A DNA stretch of 64,000 bases from PALSA-612 sp046729255 (GCA_046729255.1 JBKPGF010000021.1:1-64000); one strand, 5' to 3'. Counted from the first letter of the stretch, positions 24,286-33,121 are shown. Program-made: numbers and translations. Notes: generated by a model not told the origin, from the letters alone.

Positions 24286-25353
24286 ATGGCTCCGGCCGTG
24301 TCACGGATCCTCGAGTGCACCGGCGACCCGAGCGACTTGCGCTGGTTCCGCGCGCCGGGCCGCGTCAACCTCATCGGCGATCACACCGACTACAACGACG
24401 GCTTCGTGCTGCCGATCGCCATCGATCGCGACTGCGTGGTCGCGGCACGGCCCGCCGAGACGGTAGAGATCGAGTCGCTCGACGCGGACGACGTCCGCTG
24501 CGACTGGCGTGGACTCGTAGCCGCCGTTGCAGATGAGCTCTCGGAGGTCGGGCGCCCGGACGTCGGGATGGAGGCCGTGGTCGCGTCGGACGTCCCGATC
24601 GGCGCCGGCCTGTCGTCGAGCGCTGCGTTCGAGGTCGCGTGCGCGATCTCGCTGGCGGGCGTCGCTGACTGGCAGGCCGACCCAGCCGTGCTTGCCGAGG
24701 CGTGCCGCAACGCCGAGGAGCGCGCCACCGGCGTCCCGTGCGGGATCATGGATCAGCTGATTGCGGTCAGCGGCCGCGAGGGCTGTGCGTTGCTCATCGA
24801 CTGCCGCTCACTCGACACGAGCGCCGTGCGTCTGCCCGACGAGCTGGGCGTCCTCGTCGTGCACTCCGGCCAGGAACGCACGCTCGCCGCGAGCGCGTAC
24901 GGGGAGCGCCGCCGGGCGTGCGAGGCTCTGGCGGCAACGCTCGGCATCCGCGCACTCCGCGATGCGACGCCGGAGCAGGTGGCCGACCAACCGTTCGGCC
25001 GTCATGTCGTCTCCGAGAACGCGCGCGTTCTCGACGCCGTGGAGGCGCTCGAGGATGGGAATCTCGAGGAGCTGGGGCGGCTCATGAACGAGAGCCACGC
25101 GAGCCTCCGTGACGACTACCGCGTTTCGACGCCGGAGCTCGATACTCTCGTCGAAGCCCTTGTCGACGCAGGCGCCCACGGTGCACGACTCACCGGAGCC
25201 GGGTTCGGCGGGGCGGTCGTTGCCGCATGCGACGCCGACGCCGCGGCTGCCGTCGGCGACACCGCGATGGGCCGGTACCGCGGCCTGACCGACCTCGAGC
25301 CGCAGGCGTTCATGTGCCGAGCGGTCGCGGGAGCAGGGCGTTTGACACCTTGA
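24286..25353 (+). CDS. galK: Galactokinase
   Basis: The protein has 355 residues of the GHMP kinase superfamily. The galactokinase signature GRVNLIGDHTDYNDGF is at about residue 25, the ATP loop VPIGAGLSSSAAFEVA near residue 105, and the C-terminal GARLTGAGFGGAVVA near residue 300. CGIMDQLIAVSG contains the catalytic-type Asp. It phosphorylates galactose to galactose-1-phosphate in the Leloir pathway. It precedes a sugar ABC importer operon by 56 bases, which makes galactose or a galactoside a plausible cargo, although galT and galE are not visible in the window. Confidence 0.93.
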   Translation: MAPAVSRILECTGDPSDLRWFRAPGRVNLIGDHTDYNDGFVLPIAIDRDCVVAARPAETVEIESLDADDVRCDWRGLVAAVADELSEVGRPDVGMEAVVASDVPIGAGLSSSAAFEVACAISLAGVADWQADPAVLAEACRNAEERATGVPCGIMDQLIAVSGREGCALLIDCRSLDTSAVRLPDELGVLVVHSGQERTLAASAYGERRRACEALAATLGIRALRDATPEQVADQPFGRHVVSENARVLDAVEALEDGNLEELGRLMNESHASLRDDYRVSTPELDTLVEALVDAGAHGARLTGAGFGGAVVAACDADAAAAVGDTAMGRYRGLTDLEPQAFMCRAVAGAGRLTP

Positions 25354-25409
25354 CGGCGGTGGAGTTGACTTCCCGCGAGGACTCATCGATGCACGGAACA
25401 GGAGGAGCA

Positions 25410-26726
25410 ATGGTCAGAACACATAAGCGGAGACGGCTGGGCGGCATTCGCCGCGCCACGGTATTCGTAGCCGCTCTGGTCGGAGCGATAGTCGCGCTCG
25501 CCCTTCCCTCGGCAGGGCTCGGGAACGCCGAACAGGGCTGCCAGCTCTCCGTCTTCTCGTGGTGGACGGGTGGCGGTGAGGCAGCGGGGCTGACGAAGCT
25601 GATCAACATCTGGAACAAGGCCCATCCCAACTGCAAGGTCAAGAACGAGGCCGTCGCCGGCGGCGCGGGATCGAACGCGAAGGCCGTGCTCCAGTCGCGG
25701 CTCAAGGCCGGCAATCCGCCCGACTCGTTCCAGGGGCACGCGGGTGCGGAGCTTCGCGACTACATCAGGGCGGGCCAGATCGAGCCGATCGACTTCATCT
25801 ACAAGAAGTACGGCTTCGACAAAGTGATGCCGAAGTCGCTCATCAGCCAGATCAGGTACAACGGCAAGCTCTGGTCGGTGCCGGTGAACATCCACCGGGC
25901 AAATGTCCTCTGGTACAACCCGAAGACGCTGAAGGCGAACGGCATCACTGTGCCCAAGACGTGGGCGCAGTTCGTCGCCGCTCTCAAGAAGGCCGACGAC
26001 GCGGGCCTCATCCCGCTCTCGATGGGTGAGCAGTGGACGGCGGATCACCTGTGGGAGACGCTGATGATCGGCGCGGTCGGGCCGCAGGGCTGGTCGGCTC
26101 TGTGGAAGCCTGGCTCGGCGAGCAAGTGGGGCAGTAAGAGCGTCACGGCGGCGCTCAACCGCTTCGCCACGCTGCTCGGCTACACGAACTCGGACGCTGC
26201 GTCGCTCACCTGGCAGGACGCCGGGAAGCTCGTTGCCGACGGCAAGGCCGCCTTCAACGTCATGGGCGACTGGCAGGACGGGTACTTCAGCGGCTCGAAG
26301 GCGCTAGACAACCTGGCCCTGAAGCCGGTCCGAGACTACGGCTGGACGCTCGTGCCAGGCACGGGCAACGTCTACGACTGGCTTTCGGACAGCTTTACGC
26401 TGCCGAAGGGGGCGCCGCACCGAGCCCAGGCGATCCAGTGGCTGGCGTTCCTCGGCAGCAAGCTGGCGCAGGACACGTTCAACCCCGTCAAGGGCTCGAT
26501 CCCTGCACGGAAGGACGCGAATCCGAAGCTCTACGGTCCGTATCTCAAGACCGCGCTCAAGGATTGGAAGGCGGACGCCCTTGCCGGCTCGTACTGGCAT
26601 GGCGTGGTCTCCCCGGCTGCCTGGACCGCAGACATCGACAAGGCGCTCGGGCTCTTCCTGCAGACGAAGAACGTGACGGCGTTCCAGGCCGCACTCGTCG
26701 CGGCCGCGAAGAAGAACGCGAAGTAG
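25410..26726 (+). CDS. Sugar ABC transporter solute-binding protein
   Basis: The protein has 438 residues. ATG 25410 is preceded by GGAGGAG at 25401-25407, which decides it over ATG 25389. A twin-basic N-terminus (RTHKRRRLGGIRRA) and hydrophobic core ending ALALPSAGLG form a signal peptide. No lipobox cysteine is present at the cleavage site, so it may be secreted or held by other means. The mature protein is a cluster-B carbohydrate-binding type: FSWWTGGGEAAGLTKLINIW, DSFQGHAGAELRDYI, VPVNIHRANVLWYN and NVMGDWQDGYF. It is the receptor for the permeases that follow. Confidence 0.93.
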   Translation: MVRTHKRRRLGGIRRATVFVAALVGAIVALALPSAGLGNAEQGCQLSVFSWWTGGGEAAGLTKLINIWNKAHPNCKVKNEAVAGGAGSNAKAVLQSRLKAGNPPDSFQGHAGAELRDYIRAGQIEPIDFIYKKYGFDKVMPKSLISQIRYNGKLWSVPVNIHRANVLWYNPKTLKANGITVPKTWAQFVAALKKADDAGLIPLSMGEQWTADHLWETLMIGAVGPQGWSALWKPGSASKWGSKSVTAALNRFATLLGYTNSDAASLTWQDAGKLVADGKAAFNVMGDWQDGYFSGSKALDNLALKPVRDYGWTLVPGTGNVYDWLSDSFTLPKGAPHRAQAIQWLAFLGSKLAQDTFNPVKGSIPARKDANPKLYGPYLKTALKDWKADALAGSYWHGVVSPAAWTADIDKALGLFLQTKNVTAFQAALVAAAKKNAK

Positions 26727-26787
26727 GAGAAGGCGCAAGCGAGAAGGACACGGCGACACCGGCGATGAACACGGCCGGAGGCCAGCC

Positions 26788-27744
26788 GTGAGGAAGATAC
26801 GGCGGTGGGGACCAGGGTTGCTCCTGGTCTCCCCGTCGATTGTCCTCATTGCGGTCTTCGTCTACGGCCTTATCGGATGGAACGTCAAGGTCTCGCTCTC
26901 CGACTGGCGCCAGTCGCAGCAGACGACGGGCTTCGATACCGCCGCCTACTCGGAGCTCTTTCCGAGTAGCGGCGGCGAGCTAGACGACTTCGTCAAGGGA
27001 GTCGCCACCGGCGAGCAGTCGAACACCCTGACCACGGATCCGGGGTGGATCATCGACCTGCACCACGCGCTGCTCTTCACCGTCGTCTTCGTCGGCGGAG
27101 CCCTGCTCATGGGTGCGGTGCTCGCCTTCCTGCTCGACAAGGGCGTCAAGGGCGAGGGGATGTTCCGCGCCATCTACCTCTTCCCGATGGCGGTGTCCTT
27201 CATTGCGGCGGGAGTCGTCTGGCGTTGGCTCATGAACCCTGCGCCCGGCGACCGCTCGACCGGATTCAACCTCCTGTTCGACAAGCTCGGTCTCGGATTT
27301 CTCGGCAACGAGTGGTATCTCGGGCAGACGTGGGGCGCTGCCGCGCTCGCGATCCCTGCGGTGTGGGCGCTCTCCGGCTACATCATGGCCCTCTTCCTCG
27401 CCGGATTCCGCGGCGTGCCCGAGGAGCTTCGCGAGGCGGCGAGGATGGACGGTGCCTCGGAGTGGCGGGTGTACCGGCACGTCGTGTTCCCGCATCTGAC
27501 GCCCGTGACCCTCTCCGCGTTAATCATCCTCGGCCACATCTCGATCAAGGTCTTCGACCTGATCGTGGCCATCGGCGGCAAGCAGCTGATCACGCAGACA
27601 CCTGCCGTCTACATGTGGATTCTCATCTACGACGCGCGTGACTACGCCAAGGGCGCGGCGATTGCCACGCTGCTGCTCCTCGGAATCTCGGTGCTCGTGA
27701 TCCCGTATCTCATCTACACGATCCGTTCGGAGCGAGAGTCATGA
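26788..27744 (+). CDS. Sugar ABC transporter permease (MalF/UgpA type)
   Basis: The protein has 318 residues and six predicted membrane helices. The EAA loop is EELREAARMDGASEWRVYRH at about residue 215, the contact with the ATPase. A periplasmic insertion after helix 1 (residues about 45-90) is longer than usual. GTG start; it overlaps the next permease by four bases (ATGA). It pairs with the 27741 permease. Confidence 0.93.
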   Translation: MRKIRRWGPGLLLVSPSIVLIAVFVYGLIGWNVKVSLSDWRQSQQTTGFDTAAYSELFPSSGGELDDFVKGVATGEQSNTLTTDPGWIIDLHHALLFTVVFVGGALLMGAVLAFLLDKGVKGEGMFRAIYLFPMAVSFIAAGVVWRWLMNPAPGDRSTGFNLLFDKLGLGFLGNEWYLGQTWGAAALAIPAVWALSGYIMALFLAGFRGVPEELREAARMDGASEWRVYRHVVFPHLTPVTLSALIILGHISIKVFDLIVAIGGKQLITQTPAVYMWILIYDARDYAKGAAIATLLLLGISVLVIPYLIYTIRSERES

Positions 27745-28622
27745 GCACGACGAGCGTCGCTGTCCCGCAGCCGTTGCGGCACCGTCGCCGGAGGCGGACG
27801 GAGACGCAGATCCTGAAGTACGTCGCGCTCGCGCTGGCGGCCGTGATCGTGCTGATGCCTGTCTACGTCCTGCTCGTAGCCAGTTTCAAAAGCGGCACCG
27901 AGGCGGATCCGAGCCGCGCCTGGGCGTTGCCCGAAGTGTGGTCGCTCGACGCGTGGAGGGCGGCGTGGAACGGCGAGCAGTACGGACTGTTGCCCTTCCT
28001 CAAGAACAGCCTCAAGCTCGTCATTCCTGCGACGCTGATCTCGACGTTCATCGGCTCGCTGAACGGCTTCGTCCTCTCGCGCTGGCGCTTCCCGGGCTCC
28101 GATCTCGTCTTCCTGTTCCTGCTGTTCGGGATGTTCATCCCCTACCAGGCGGTGATGATTCCGCTGACCCAGATCTTCATCGACGTGGACTTCCCGGACG
28201 GAATTCCGCGGCTCATCTTTGCGCACATCGTGTACGGCATCCCGATCACGACGCTGATCTTTCGCAGCTATTACGCGACGATTCCAAACGATCTGATCGA
28301 GGCGGCGCGCATGGACCGAGCAGGGATGCTGCGGACGTACTGGTCGGTAGTGCTCCCCATCTCTGCGCCGGCGTTCGTCGTCACAGCGATCTGGCAGTTC
28401 ACATCGATTTGGAACGACTTCCTGTTCGCCGTGTTCATCGTCACCGATCCAGCGCAGTGGCCGGTGACCGTTGCGCTCAACAACACGACGGGCTCGATCG
28501 TGACGCCTTACAACGTGCAGATGGCCGCGGCGCTCATCGCGTCGCTCCCGACGCTCATCGTCTACATCATGCTCGGCCGCTACTTCATGCGCGGCCTCAT
28601 GGCCGGGGCGCTCAAAGGCTAG
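27741..28622 (+). CDS. Sugar ABC transporter permease (MalG/UgpE type)
   Basis: The protein has 293 residues and six predicted helices. The N-terminal cytosolic tail is rich in arginine (RHRRRRRTETQ). The EAA loop is NDLIEAARMDRAGMLRTYWS, followed by the usual LPISAPAFVV. It ends in the typical YFMRGLMAGALKG. It forms the second half of the membrane channel with the previous gene and lies eight bases upstream of the ATPase gene. Confidence 0.93.
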   Translation: MSTTSVAVPQPLRHRRRRRTETQILKYVALALAAVIVLMPVYVLLVASFKSGTEADPSRAWALPEVWSLDAWRAAWNGEQYGLLPFLKNSLKLVIPATLISTFIGSLNGFVLSRWRFPGSDLVFLFLLFGMFIPYQAVMIPLTQIFIDVDFPDGIPRLIFAHIVYGIPITTLIFRSYYATIPNDLIEAARMDRAGMLRTYWSVVLPISAPAFVVTAIWQFTSIWNDFLFAVFIVTDPAQWPVTVALNNTTGSIVTPYNVQMAAALIASLPTLIVYIMLGRYFMRGLMAGALKG

Positions 28623-28629
28623 GAGAGAC

Positions 28630-29826
28630 GTGGCGGACATCAGGCTCGACAAGCTCGGCAAGGAGTTCTCGAACGGCTTCTGGGCCGTCAAGGACCTGTC
28701 GCTCGAGATCGCCGAGGCCGAGCTGCTCGTGCTCGTCGGTCCTTCCGGGTGCGGGAAGACGACCGCGTTGCGGATGATCGCGGGGCTCGAGGACATCTCG
28801 AGCGGCGACCTCTACATCGGCGGCCAGCGGGTCAACGACGTGCTCGAACGCGACCGCGACATCGCCATGGTGTTCCAGAACTACGCGCTCTACCCGCACA
28901 TGACAGTCGCCCAGAACATCGCCTTCAGCCTCAAGCTCCAGCGGAGGCCGAAGAATGAGATCAAGCAGCGCGTGCAGGAGACCGCGAAGCTGCTGGGGCT
29001 CGAGGACCTGCTCGACCGCAAGCCTAAGCAGCTCTCGGGCGGACAGCGCCAGCGCGTCGCGATGGGCCGGGCGATCATCCGCCAGCCGCAGGTGTTCCTT
29101 ATGGACGAGCCGCTGTCGAACCTCGACGCGCAGCTCCGTGTCCACATGCGAGGCGAGATCGAGGCGCTCCAGAAGCGGCTCGGCGTGACGACCGTGTACG
29201 TCACTCACGACCAGGTCGAGGCGATGACGATGGGCGACCGCGTTGCCGTCCTGCGCTCGGGCGAGCTGCAGCAGGTGGACACGCCGCCGAACGTCTACGA
29301 CCGGCCGGCAAACCTCTTCGTCGCAGGCTTCATCGGCTCACCTCCGATGAATCTCGCGCGCGGGACGATCGAGACTTCCGACGGCGGTCTCGTCGCGCGG
29401 CTGGGCACCACGACGATCCCCATTCCCGACGAGGTCTCGCGCGAACGGGGCCTCGAGGTGTGGGTCGGCCGCGAGGTGATCGTCGGCATCCGTCCGGAAG
29501 ATCTCGAGGGCCCGCCGGAGGACGGCCAGGTGCCGGACGGCGCCAAGCTCCAGGCGACGATCGACCGGGTCGAGGCCCTCGGCTCAGAGCTGCTGTGCTT
29601 CTTCACGCTCGACGCGCCGCCGGCGACGAGTGAAGCCGTGGCCGAGGCCACCGGCGGCGGCCTCGACGAGGTGGCGATCATCACGCGCGAGGGCACGCCG
29701 TTCTGCGCCACCTTCGAGCCGCGAGCCTTCGTTCGGGCGGGAGACAGCGTCGACGTGATCGTCGACACGCGCCATCTGCACTTCTTCGATCCCGAGACAG
29801 AAGACGCGATCGCTTCCACTGCCTGA
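28630..29826 (+). CDS. Sugar ABC transporter ATPase (MsmK/UgpC family)
   Basis: The protein has 398 residues from GTG 28630. Walker A is GPSGCGKTT, the Q-loop is MVFQNYALYPHMTV, the signature is LSGGQRQRVAMGRAI, Walker B is VFLMDEPLSNLD and the switch His is in VYVTHDQVEAM. A C-terminal TOBE/MalK-type domain begins after about residue 240 and has GFIGSPPMNLARG and VGIRPEDLEG. Such ATPases often serve several sugar importers. An insertion near residues 330-350 (TSEAVAEATGGGLDE) is unusual. The stop overlaps the ZIP start (TGATG). Confidence 0.93.
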   Translation: MADIRLDKLGKEFSNGFWAVKDLSLEIAEAELLVLVGPSGCGKTTALRMIAGLEDISSGDLYIGGQRVNDVLERDRDIAMVFQNYALYPHMTVAQNIAFSLKLQRRPKNEIKQRVQETAKLLGLEDLLDRKPKQLSGGQRQRVAMGRAIIRQPQVFLMDEPLSNLDAQLRVHMRGEIEALQKRLGVTTVYVTHDQVEAMTMGDRVAVLRSGELQQVDTPPNVYDRPANLFVAGFIGSPPMNLARGTIETSDGGLVARLGTTTIPIPDEVSRERGLEVWVGREVIVGIRPEDLEGPPEDGQVPDGAKLQATIDRVEALGSELLCFFTLDAPPATSEAVAEATGGGLDEVAIITREGTPFCATFEPRAFVRAGDSVDVIVDTRHLHFFDPETEDAIASTA

Positions 29827-30555
29827 TGGGCGAGGCCTTTTCTCTGGGGTCTTGTCGCGGGGTCGTCGCTCGTGATCGGCGGCGCGATGGCGCGCCGCCT
29901 GCCCTTCAGCCGGAGGCTCCTTGGACTGATCATGGCGTTCGGAGCGGGGGTGCTCATCGGCGCGGTTGCGTTCGAGCTCGTCCACGAGGCCTCGGAGACG
30001 TCTGCCGGCGAGGGCGGCGTCGCGATCGGCCTGCTCGCAAGGTCGACGGTGTTCTTCGTCAGCGAGCTACTGATCGACCGAATGGGGCGACGCCGTGGCA
30101 CGGCCGAGAGTGGGGGACATGCGGTTCAGGCCGGTCGCGCCCTGGTCCTGGGCATCATCCTCGACGGCATACCCGAGTCCTTCGTCCTCGGGCTCACGGT
30201 GCTGGAGGCGGGCACGGTCAGCGCCGCCTTTCTCGTCGCCGTGTTCCTCTCCAATCTCCCCGAGGCGATCGCGGCGACCACGGCGCTAGGCCGCGCCGGG
30301 CGAGACACCCTTCGCATCATGCGCTTCTGGATGCTCGTCGCGCTCGGGTTCGGCCTGACCTCGCTCGCGGGCTACGCCTTGCTCGACTCGGCGTCGCCCC
30401 GGACCGTCGCGATCGTCCTCTCGTTCGCCGGCGGTGCTGTCCTGACGATGCTCGCGAACACGATGCCCGAGGCTCTGCACCACGGCGGCAAGCTCGCCGG
30501 CTTCGTTACCACTATCGGGTTCGCCGTCGCGTTCGGGATCAGCTCGCTGCAGTAG
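29826..30555 (+). CDS. ZIP-family metal transporter, apparent +1 frameshift at codon 6
   Basis: The main frame is open from 29827 and translates to helix-like WGLVAGSSLVIGGAMARR, LIMAFGAGVLIGAVAFELVHEA and HHGGKLAGFVTTIGFAVAF. The ELVHEA and late HHGGK stretches carry the metal-type residues of ZIP proteins. In this frame the only start is GTG 29872, which cuts into helix 1. In the next frame ATG 29826 (overlapping the ATPase stop) reads MGEAF. Skipping one T of the run 29838-29841 joins it to LWGLVAG, a normal ZIP N-terminus. The cause may be an indel, a sequencing error or programmed shifting. If the gene is intact, it would encode about 242 residues. Confidence 0.78.
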
Positions 30556-30606
30556 GGCGAAGCTCGAGTCGGGCGCGTCGGTAGCGCCCGCTCTTATACT
30601 CGAGGC

Positions 30607-31605
30607 GTGCCACCGCTCCCGGGCAAGCCTGTCCGCGGCGAGCTGGGCTTCACGCCCACCTACAACGACGACTACACAGGCTGGCCGGTGGCGCCGAAGC
30701 ACCGCACGCACGCCGTCTACGGGACGTTCCTCAACCCGACCACAAAGTGGCCTTCGGAGATGCCGGGGGTGCGGGCCGGTTACCACAAGGCGATCGACAT
30801 CCTCCAGAACGACGCCTCTGGCCGCCACCCCGTCTTCGCCGTGGAGGGAGGCACGGTCCACGAGGCGACGGTGGCCTCGATACTCACCCCGCTCAAGGAA
30901 CGCGTTCGCAGCGGAATAATCAGCATCGGCCACTTCCGCTACTCGCACGTGGAGCCGTCCGTCGAGCTCGGGGAGAAGGTCGAGGCGGGGCAGGAGATCG
31001 GCCAGACGTGCCTGGGTTTTTGGCACGTGCACCTCGAGGAGCGGGCGACGGTGGGCGGGAAGAGCGGCGTCATGCTCAACCCGCTTCGGCCCGGCGGGAA
31101 GCTCGCCCCCGTGAAGGACATGGGGAACCCGTTCGTGCGCGAGATGCGCATCTACGCGAAAGAGGACGAGAACAATGGGAACCCCCGCCCTATGCCGCCC
31201 GACCGTGTCCGCGGCGTCGTCGTCCCCGTCGCGCTCGCGATGGACTCCTTCCCCTTCCGGGAGTGGCCGGGCGCTCCCACCGTTCCCATACACGTCTACC
31301 GCGCTTCGATCGAGCTGCGCCGGGGGCAGACCACCATCCTTGCTCGGACGCTCTTTCAGCTCGACATGGCGCCCGGGCCCACCTGGCAGCACTTCTTCCG
31401 CCCGCTCACCCGCCGAAGCGCGCCGATCGCCGTTTGCATCGTGCGCGAGCCGGCGGACTGCACGGGCAAGTTATGGATCCGGCTCTGGGAGCGCGGATGG
31501 GACACGAGGAAGGTGCCGAATGGCTCCTACGCGCTGAAGCTCACTGTCGAGGACACTGTCGGACGGAGTGCCAGCAAGACCCTGCGGCTCCGGGTCGCCA
31601 ATTGA
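30607..31605 (+). CDS. M23/LytM-like domain protein, first of two convergent homologs
   Basis: The protein has 332 residues. YHKAIDI (HxxxD, about residue 60) and FWHVHLEE (HxH, about residue 140) are the three zinc-ligand motifs of LytM/M23 endopeptidases, with IGHFRYSHVEPSVELGEKVEAGQEIG between as in the M23 beta sheet. No signal peptide is visible at the GTG start, unusual for a cell-wall hydrolase. The last 130 residues are a beta domain ending YALKLTVEDTVGRSASKTL. TATACT at 30595-30600 lies six bases before the GTG, a leaderless promoter. It converges on its homolog at 31607 with one base between. Confidence 0.78.
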   Translation: MPPLPGKPVRGELGFTPTYNDDYTGWPVAPKHRTHAVYGTFLNPTTKWPSEMPGVRAGYHKAIDILQNDASGRHPVFAVEGGTVHEATVASILTPLKERVRSGIISIGHFRYSHVEPSVELGEKVEAGQEIGQTCLGFWHVHLEERATVGGKSGVMLNPLRPGGKLAPVKDMGNPFVREMRIYAKEDENNGNPRPMPPDRVRGVVVPVALAMDSFPFREWPGAPTVPIHVYRASIELRRGQTTILARTLFQLDMAPGPTWQHFFRPLTRRSAPIAVCIVREPADCTGKLWIRLWERGWDTRKVPNGSYALKLTVEDTVGRSASKTLRLRVAN

Positions 31606-31606
31606 T

Positions 31607-32644
31607 TCAGACGTTGTTCGCGATGACGACGTCGATCGACTCTTCCGCGCGGTTCCCGACGATGTCCCAGGCGGTCACGGTCAGCCGGAAGGGACCGTCG
31701 CGGAAGGCCGTGGTGTCCCAGTAGCAGCTGTTGCGGCGGGGGCCGGCGAAGAGACGGAACCAGAGCTCGCCGCGGCCCTGGCGGCCCAGGGTGAGCGCCG
31801 TGTTGGCGCGGAGGTTTTGGCGCGTGCCCGGCGCGTAGTGGTGGGAGATGGAGATCCGATCCCGGAGAGCAGCCTCGGGGCCGGGCCACACGTCGGACGG
31901 GAAGACGTCGCGGTCGACGACTCGCTTCCCGTCAGCTACCCGGTCGATTGCGAGGTGGACGCGAGCCGGATGGTGGTCGGTCTCGAGGAGGGGGACGTCA
32001 CGCCACCAGCCTCGGAAGGACTGCAGGTCCAGGATGTGGGCGCGGGCGTCGACCTGGCCCGAGAGCCGGCTCGGGTCGAGCTGGGCGCCACCGGGACGGA
32101 AGACGGCCGACCCATGTCGGGTCCCCCAGGCCGAATCGAAGGGCTGGTGGAAACGGATCTCCCGGATGACCGGGGGTGCTGTGTCGCGATACGGCGCGAT
32201 CTTGCCTTCCGGGTCCAGCGGGTTCACCTGGATCTGGCGGTTCTGGTTCGGGGTCCCCCCCGGGAAGCGCCACTCGCTCAGGTGCAGGTGCCACTCGCCC
32301 TTGGTGGTCCAGCCGATCAGCTGGCCGGGTTTGACCACCTGCCCGAGCTCGACGACCGGGAGGACGTGCCCGTACGTGAAGTGGCCGATCCGGACGATGC
32401 CCTCCTCAGTGGGCCGCTTCGGCTTGATGATGCGCCACACCGGTCCGCCCTCGAGCGCATAGACGCGGTGCGTCCGCCCCGGTGGATGCCCGCGCTCGGG
32501 CCGGTCGTCGCGCACCGAGATGTCGATCCCGGGGTGGTAGATCTCCTTACGGCGCGGGTCGAGCCACGAGCCGCGTACCGGGTGCTGCCGGTTCCGCGGG
32601 GCGACCGGCCAGCCGCGATAGTTGTCGGCGTACCAGGGCCTCAA
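31607..32644 (-). CDS. M23/LytM-like domain protein, second of two convergent homologs
   Basis: The protein has 345 residues and aligns with the 30607 protein from the N-terminus: YADNYRGWPVAPRNRQHPV against YNDDYTGWPVAPKHRTHAV. Metal motifs are YHPGIDI and EWHLHLSEW, with IGHFTYGHVLPVVELGQVV between. The C-terminal beta region ends FRLTVTAWDIVGNRAEESIDV, matching the homolog. TTG 32644 is the only start compatible with the homology; no Shine-Dalgarno is clear, and no signal peptide is seen. Confidence in the exact start is low. It faces its homolog tail to tail with one base between the stops. Confidence 0.75.
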   Translation of the reverse strand: MRPWYADNYRGWPVAPRNRQHPVRGSWLDPRRKEIYHPGIDISVRDDRPERGHPPGRTHRVYALEGGPVWRIIKPKRPTEEGIVRIGHFTYGHVLPVVELGQVVKPGQLIGWTTKGEWHLHLSEWRFPGGTPNQNRQIQVNPLDPEGKIAPYRDTAPPVIREIRFHQPFDSAWGTRHGSAVFRPGGAQLDPSRLSGQVDARAHILDLQSFRGWWRDVPLLETDHHPARVHLAIDRVADGKRVVDRDVFPSDVWPGPEAALRDRISISHHYAPGTRQNLRANTALTLGRQGRGELWFRLFAGPRRNSCYWDTTAFRDGPFRLTVTAWDIVGNRAEESIDVVIANNV

Positions 32645-32796
32645 CGCGCCCCCAGTACCCGACCCTCGTGGAGAACGGGATAACCGATCTTCGCCATCGA
32701 CGCAACCCCCTGGTCAGCGGCGATTGTATTGCGGCGTGCCGGAGCGGTCAACGAGACGAACGAAGAACAGACGCTAAGATGTCCTGACTGCAACGG

Positions 32797-32828
32797 CAGT
32801 TGGGAGAGCATCACAGCTTCAACAACTG
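32797..32828 (+). repeat. tRNA-like fragment upstream of tRNA-Val, within a perfect inverted repeat
   Basis: CAGTTGGGAGAGCA (32797-32810) is identical to the D-arm of the tRNA-Val gene (32858-32871). The following TCACAGCTTCAACAACTG resembles its anticodon arm CCAGCTCGACAAGCTG with small changes. The stretch is flanked by perfect arms GGCAGTTG (32795-32802) and CAACTGCC (32823-32830), so it can form a hairpin. It may be a remnant of a duplicated or disrupted tRNA gene. Confidence 0.6.
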
Positions 32829-32845
32829 CCTATTTACAGGCAAAA

Positions 32846-32918
32846 GGGCGGTTAGCTCAGTTGGGAGAGCACCAGCTCGACAAGCTGGGGGTCACTGGTT
32901 CGAGCCCAGTACCGCCCA
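32846..32918 (+). tRNA. tRNA-Val (anticodon GAC)
   Basis: The cloverleaf is complete in 73 bases: acceptor GGGCGGT with ACCGCCC, D-arm GCTC..GAGC, anticodon stem CCAGC/GCTGG with loop TCGACAA, T-arm ACTGG TTCGAGC CCAGT and discriminator A. CCA is not encoded at the end (the sequence continues TCC). GAC reads GTC and GTT valine codons, with GTC heavily used in this GC-rich genome. A two-hairpin repeat starts right at its 3' end and may serve as terminator. Confidence 0.97.
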
Positions 32919-32979
32919 TCCGTCCCGGGCCCGCTTCGCTTTCCGCCCGGGGTAGGCGGCCTTGTGGCCGCCGCTCACC
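32917..32979 (+). repeat. Two-hairpin intergenic repeat, copy A
   Basis: The shared core is CGTCCCGGGC..GCTTCGCTTTCCGCCCGGG. It has a first stem CCCGGGC/GCCCGGG, then a second stem GGCGGCC-TTGT-GGCCGCC that is perfect in this copy. Copies B (33030) and C (36237) retain the first stem with base changes in the loop. This copy begins on the last bases of tRNA-Val and may terminate its transcription. Confidence 0.75.
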
Positions 32980-33029
32980 ATCAACCCGCCGTGGGCCGCG
33001 GCCGTCACCGCCGGCCGCGGCGGCGCGAA

Positions 33030-33092
33030 CCATCCGTCCCGGGCCTGCTTCGCTTTCCGCCCGGGGTAGCCGGCTTTGTGGCCTCCGCTCGC
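33030..33092 (+). repeat. Two-hairpin intergenic repeat, copy B
   Basis: It is nearly identical to copy A over the first stem (CCCGGGC/GCCCGGG with a C-to-T change in the loop). Its second stem GCCGGC..GGCCTCC is partly decayed. It lies between copy A and the stop of the solute-binding protein gene at 33122. The 29 bases after it hold nothing recognisable. Confidence 0.75.
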
Positions 33093-33121
33093 AAAATGCT
33101 CGCTCCTCTTCAGGAACACCG

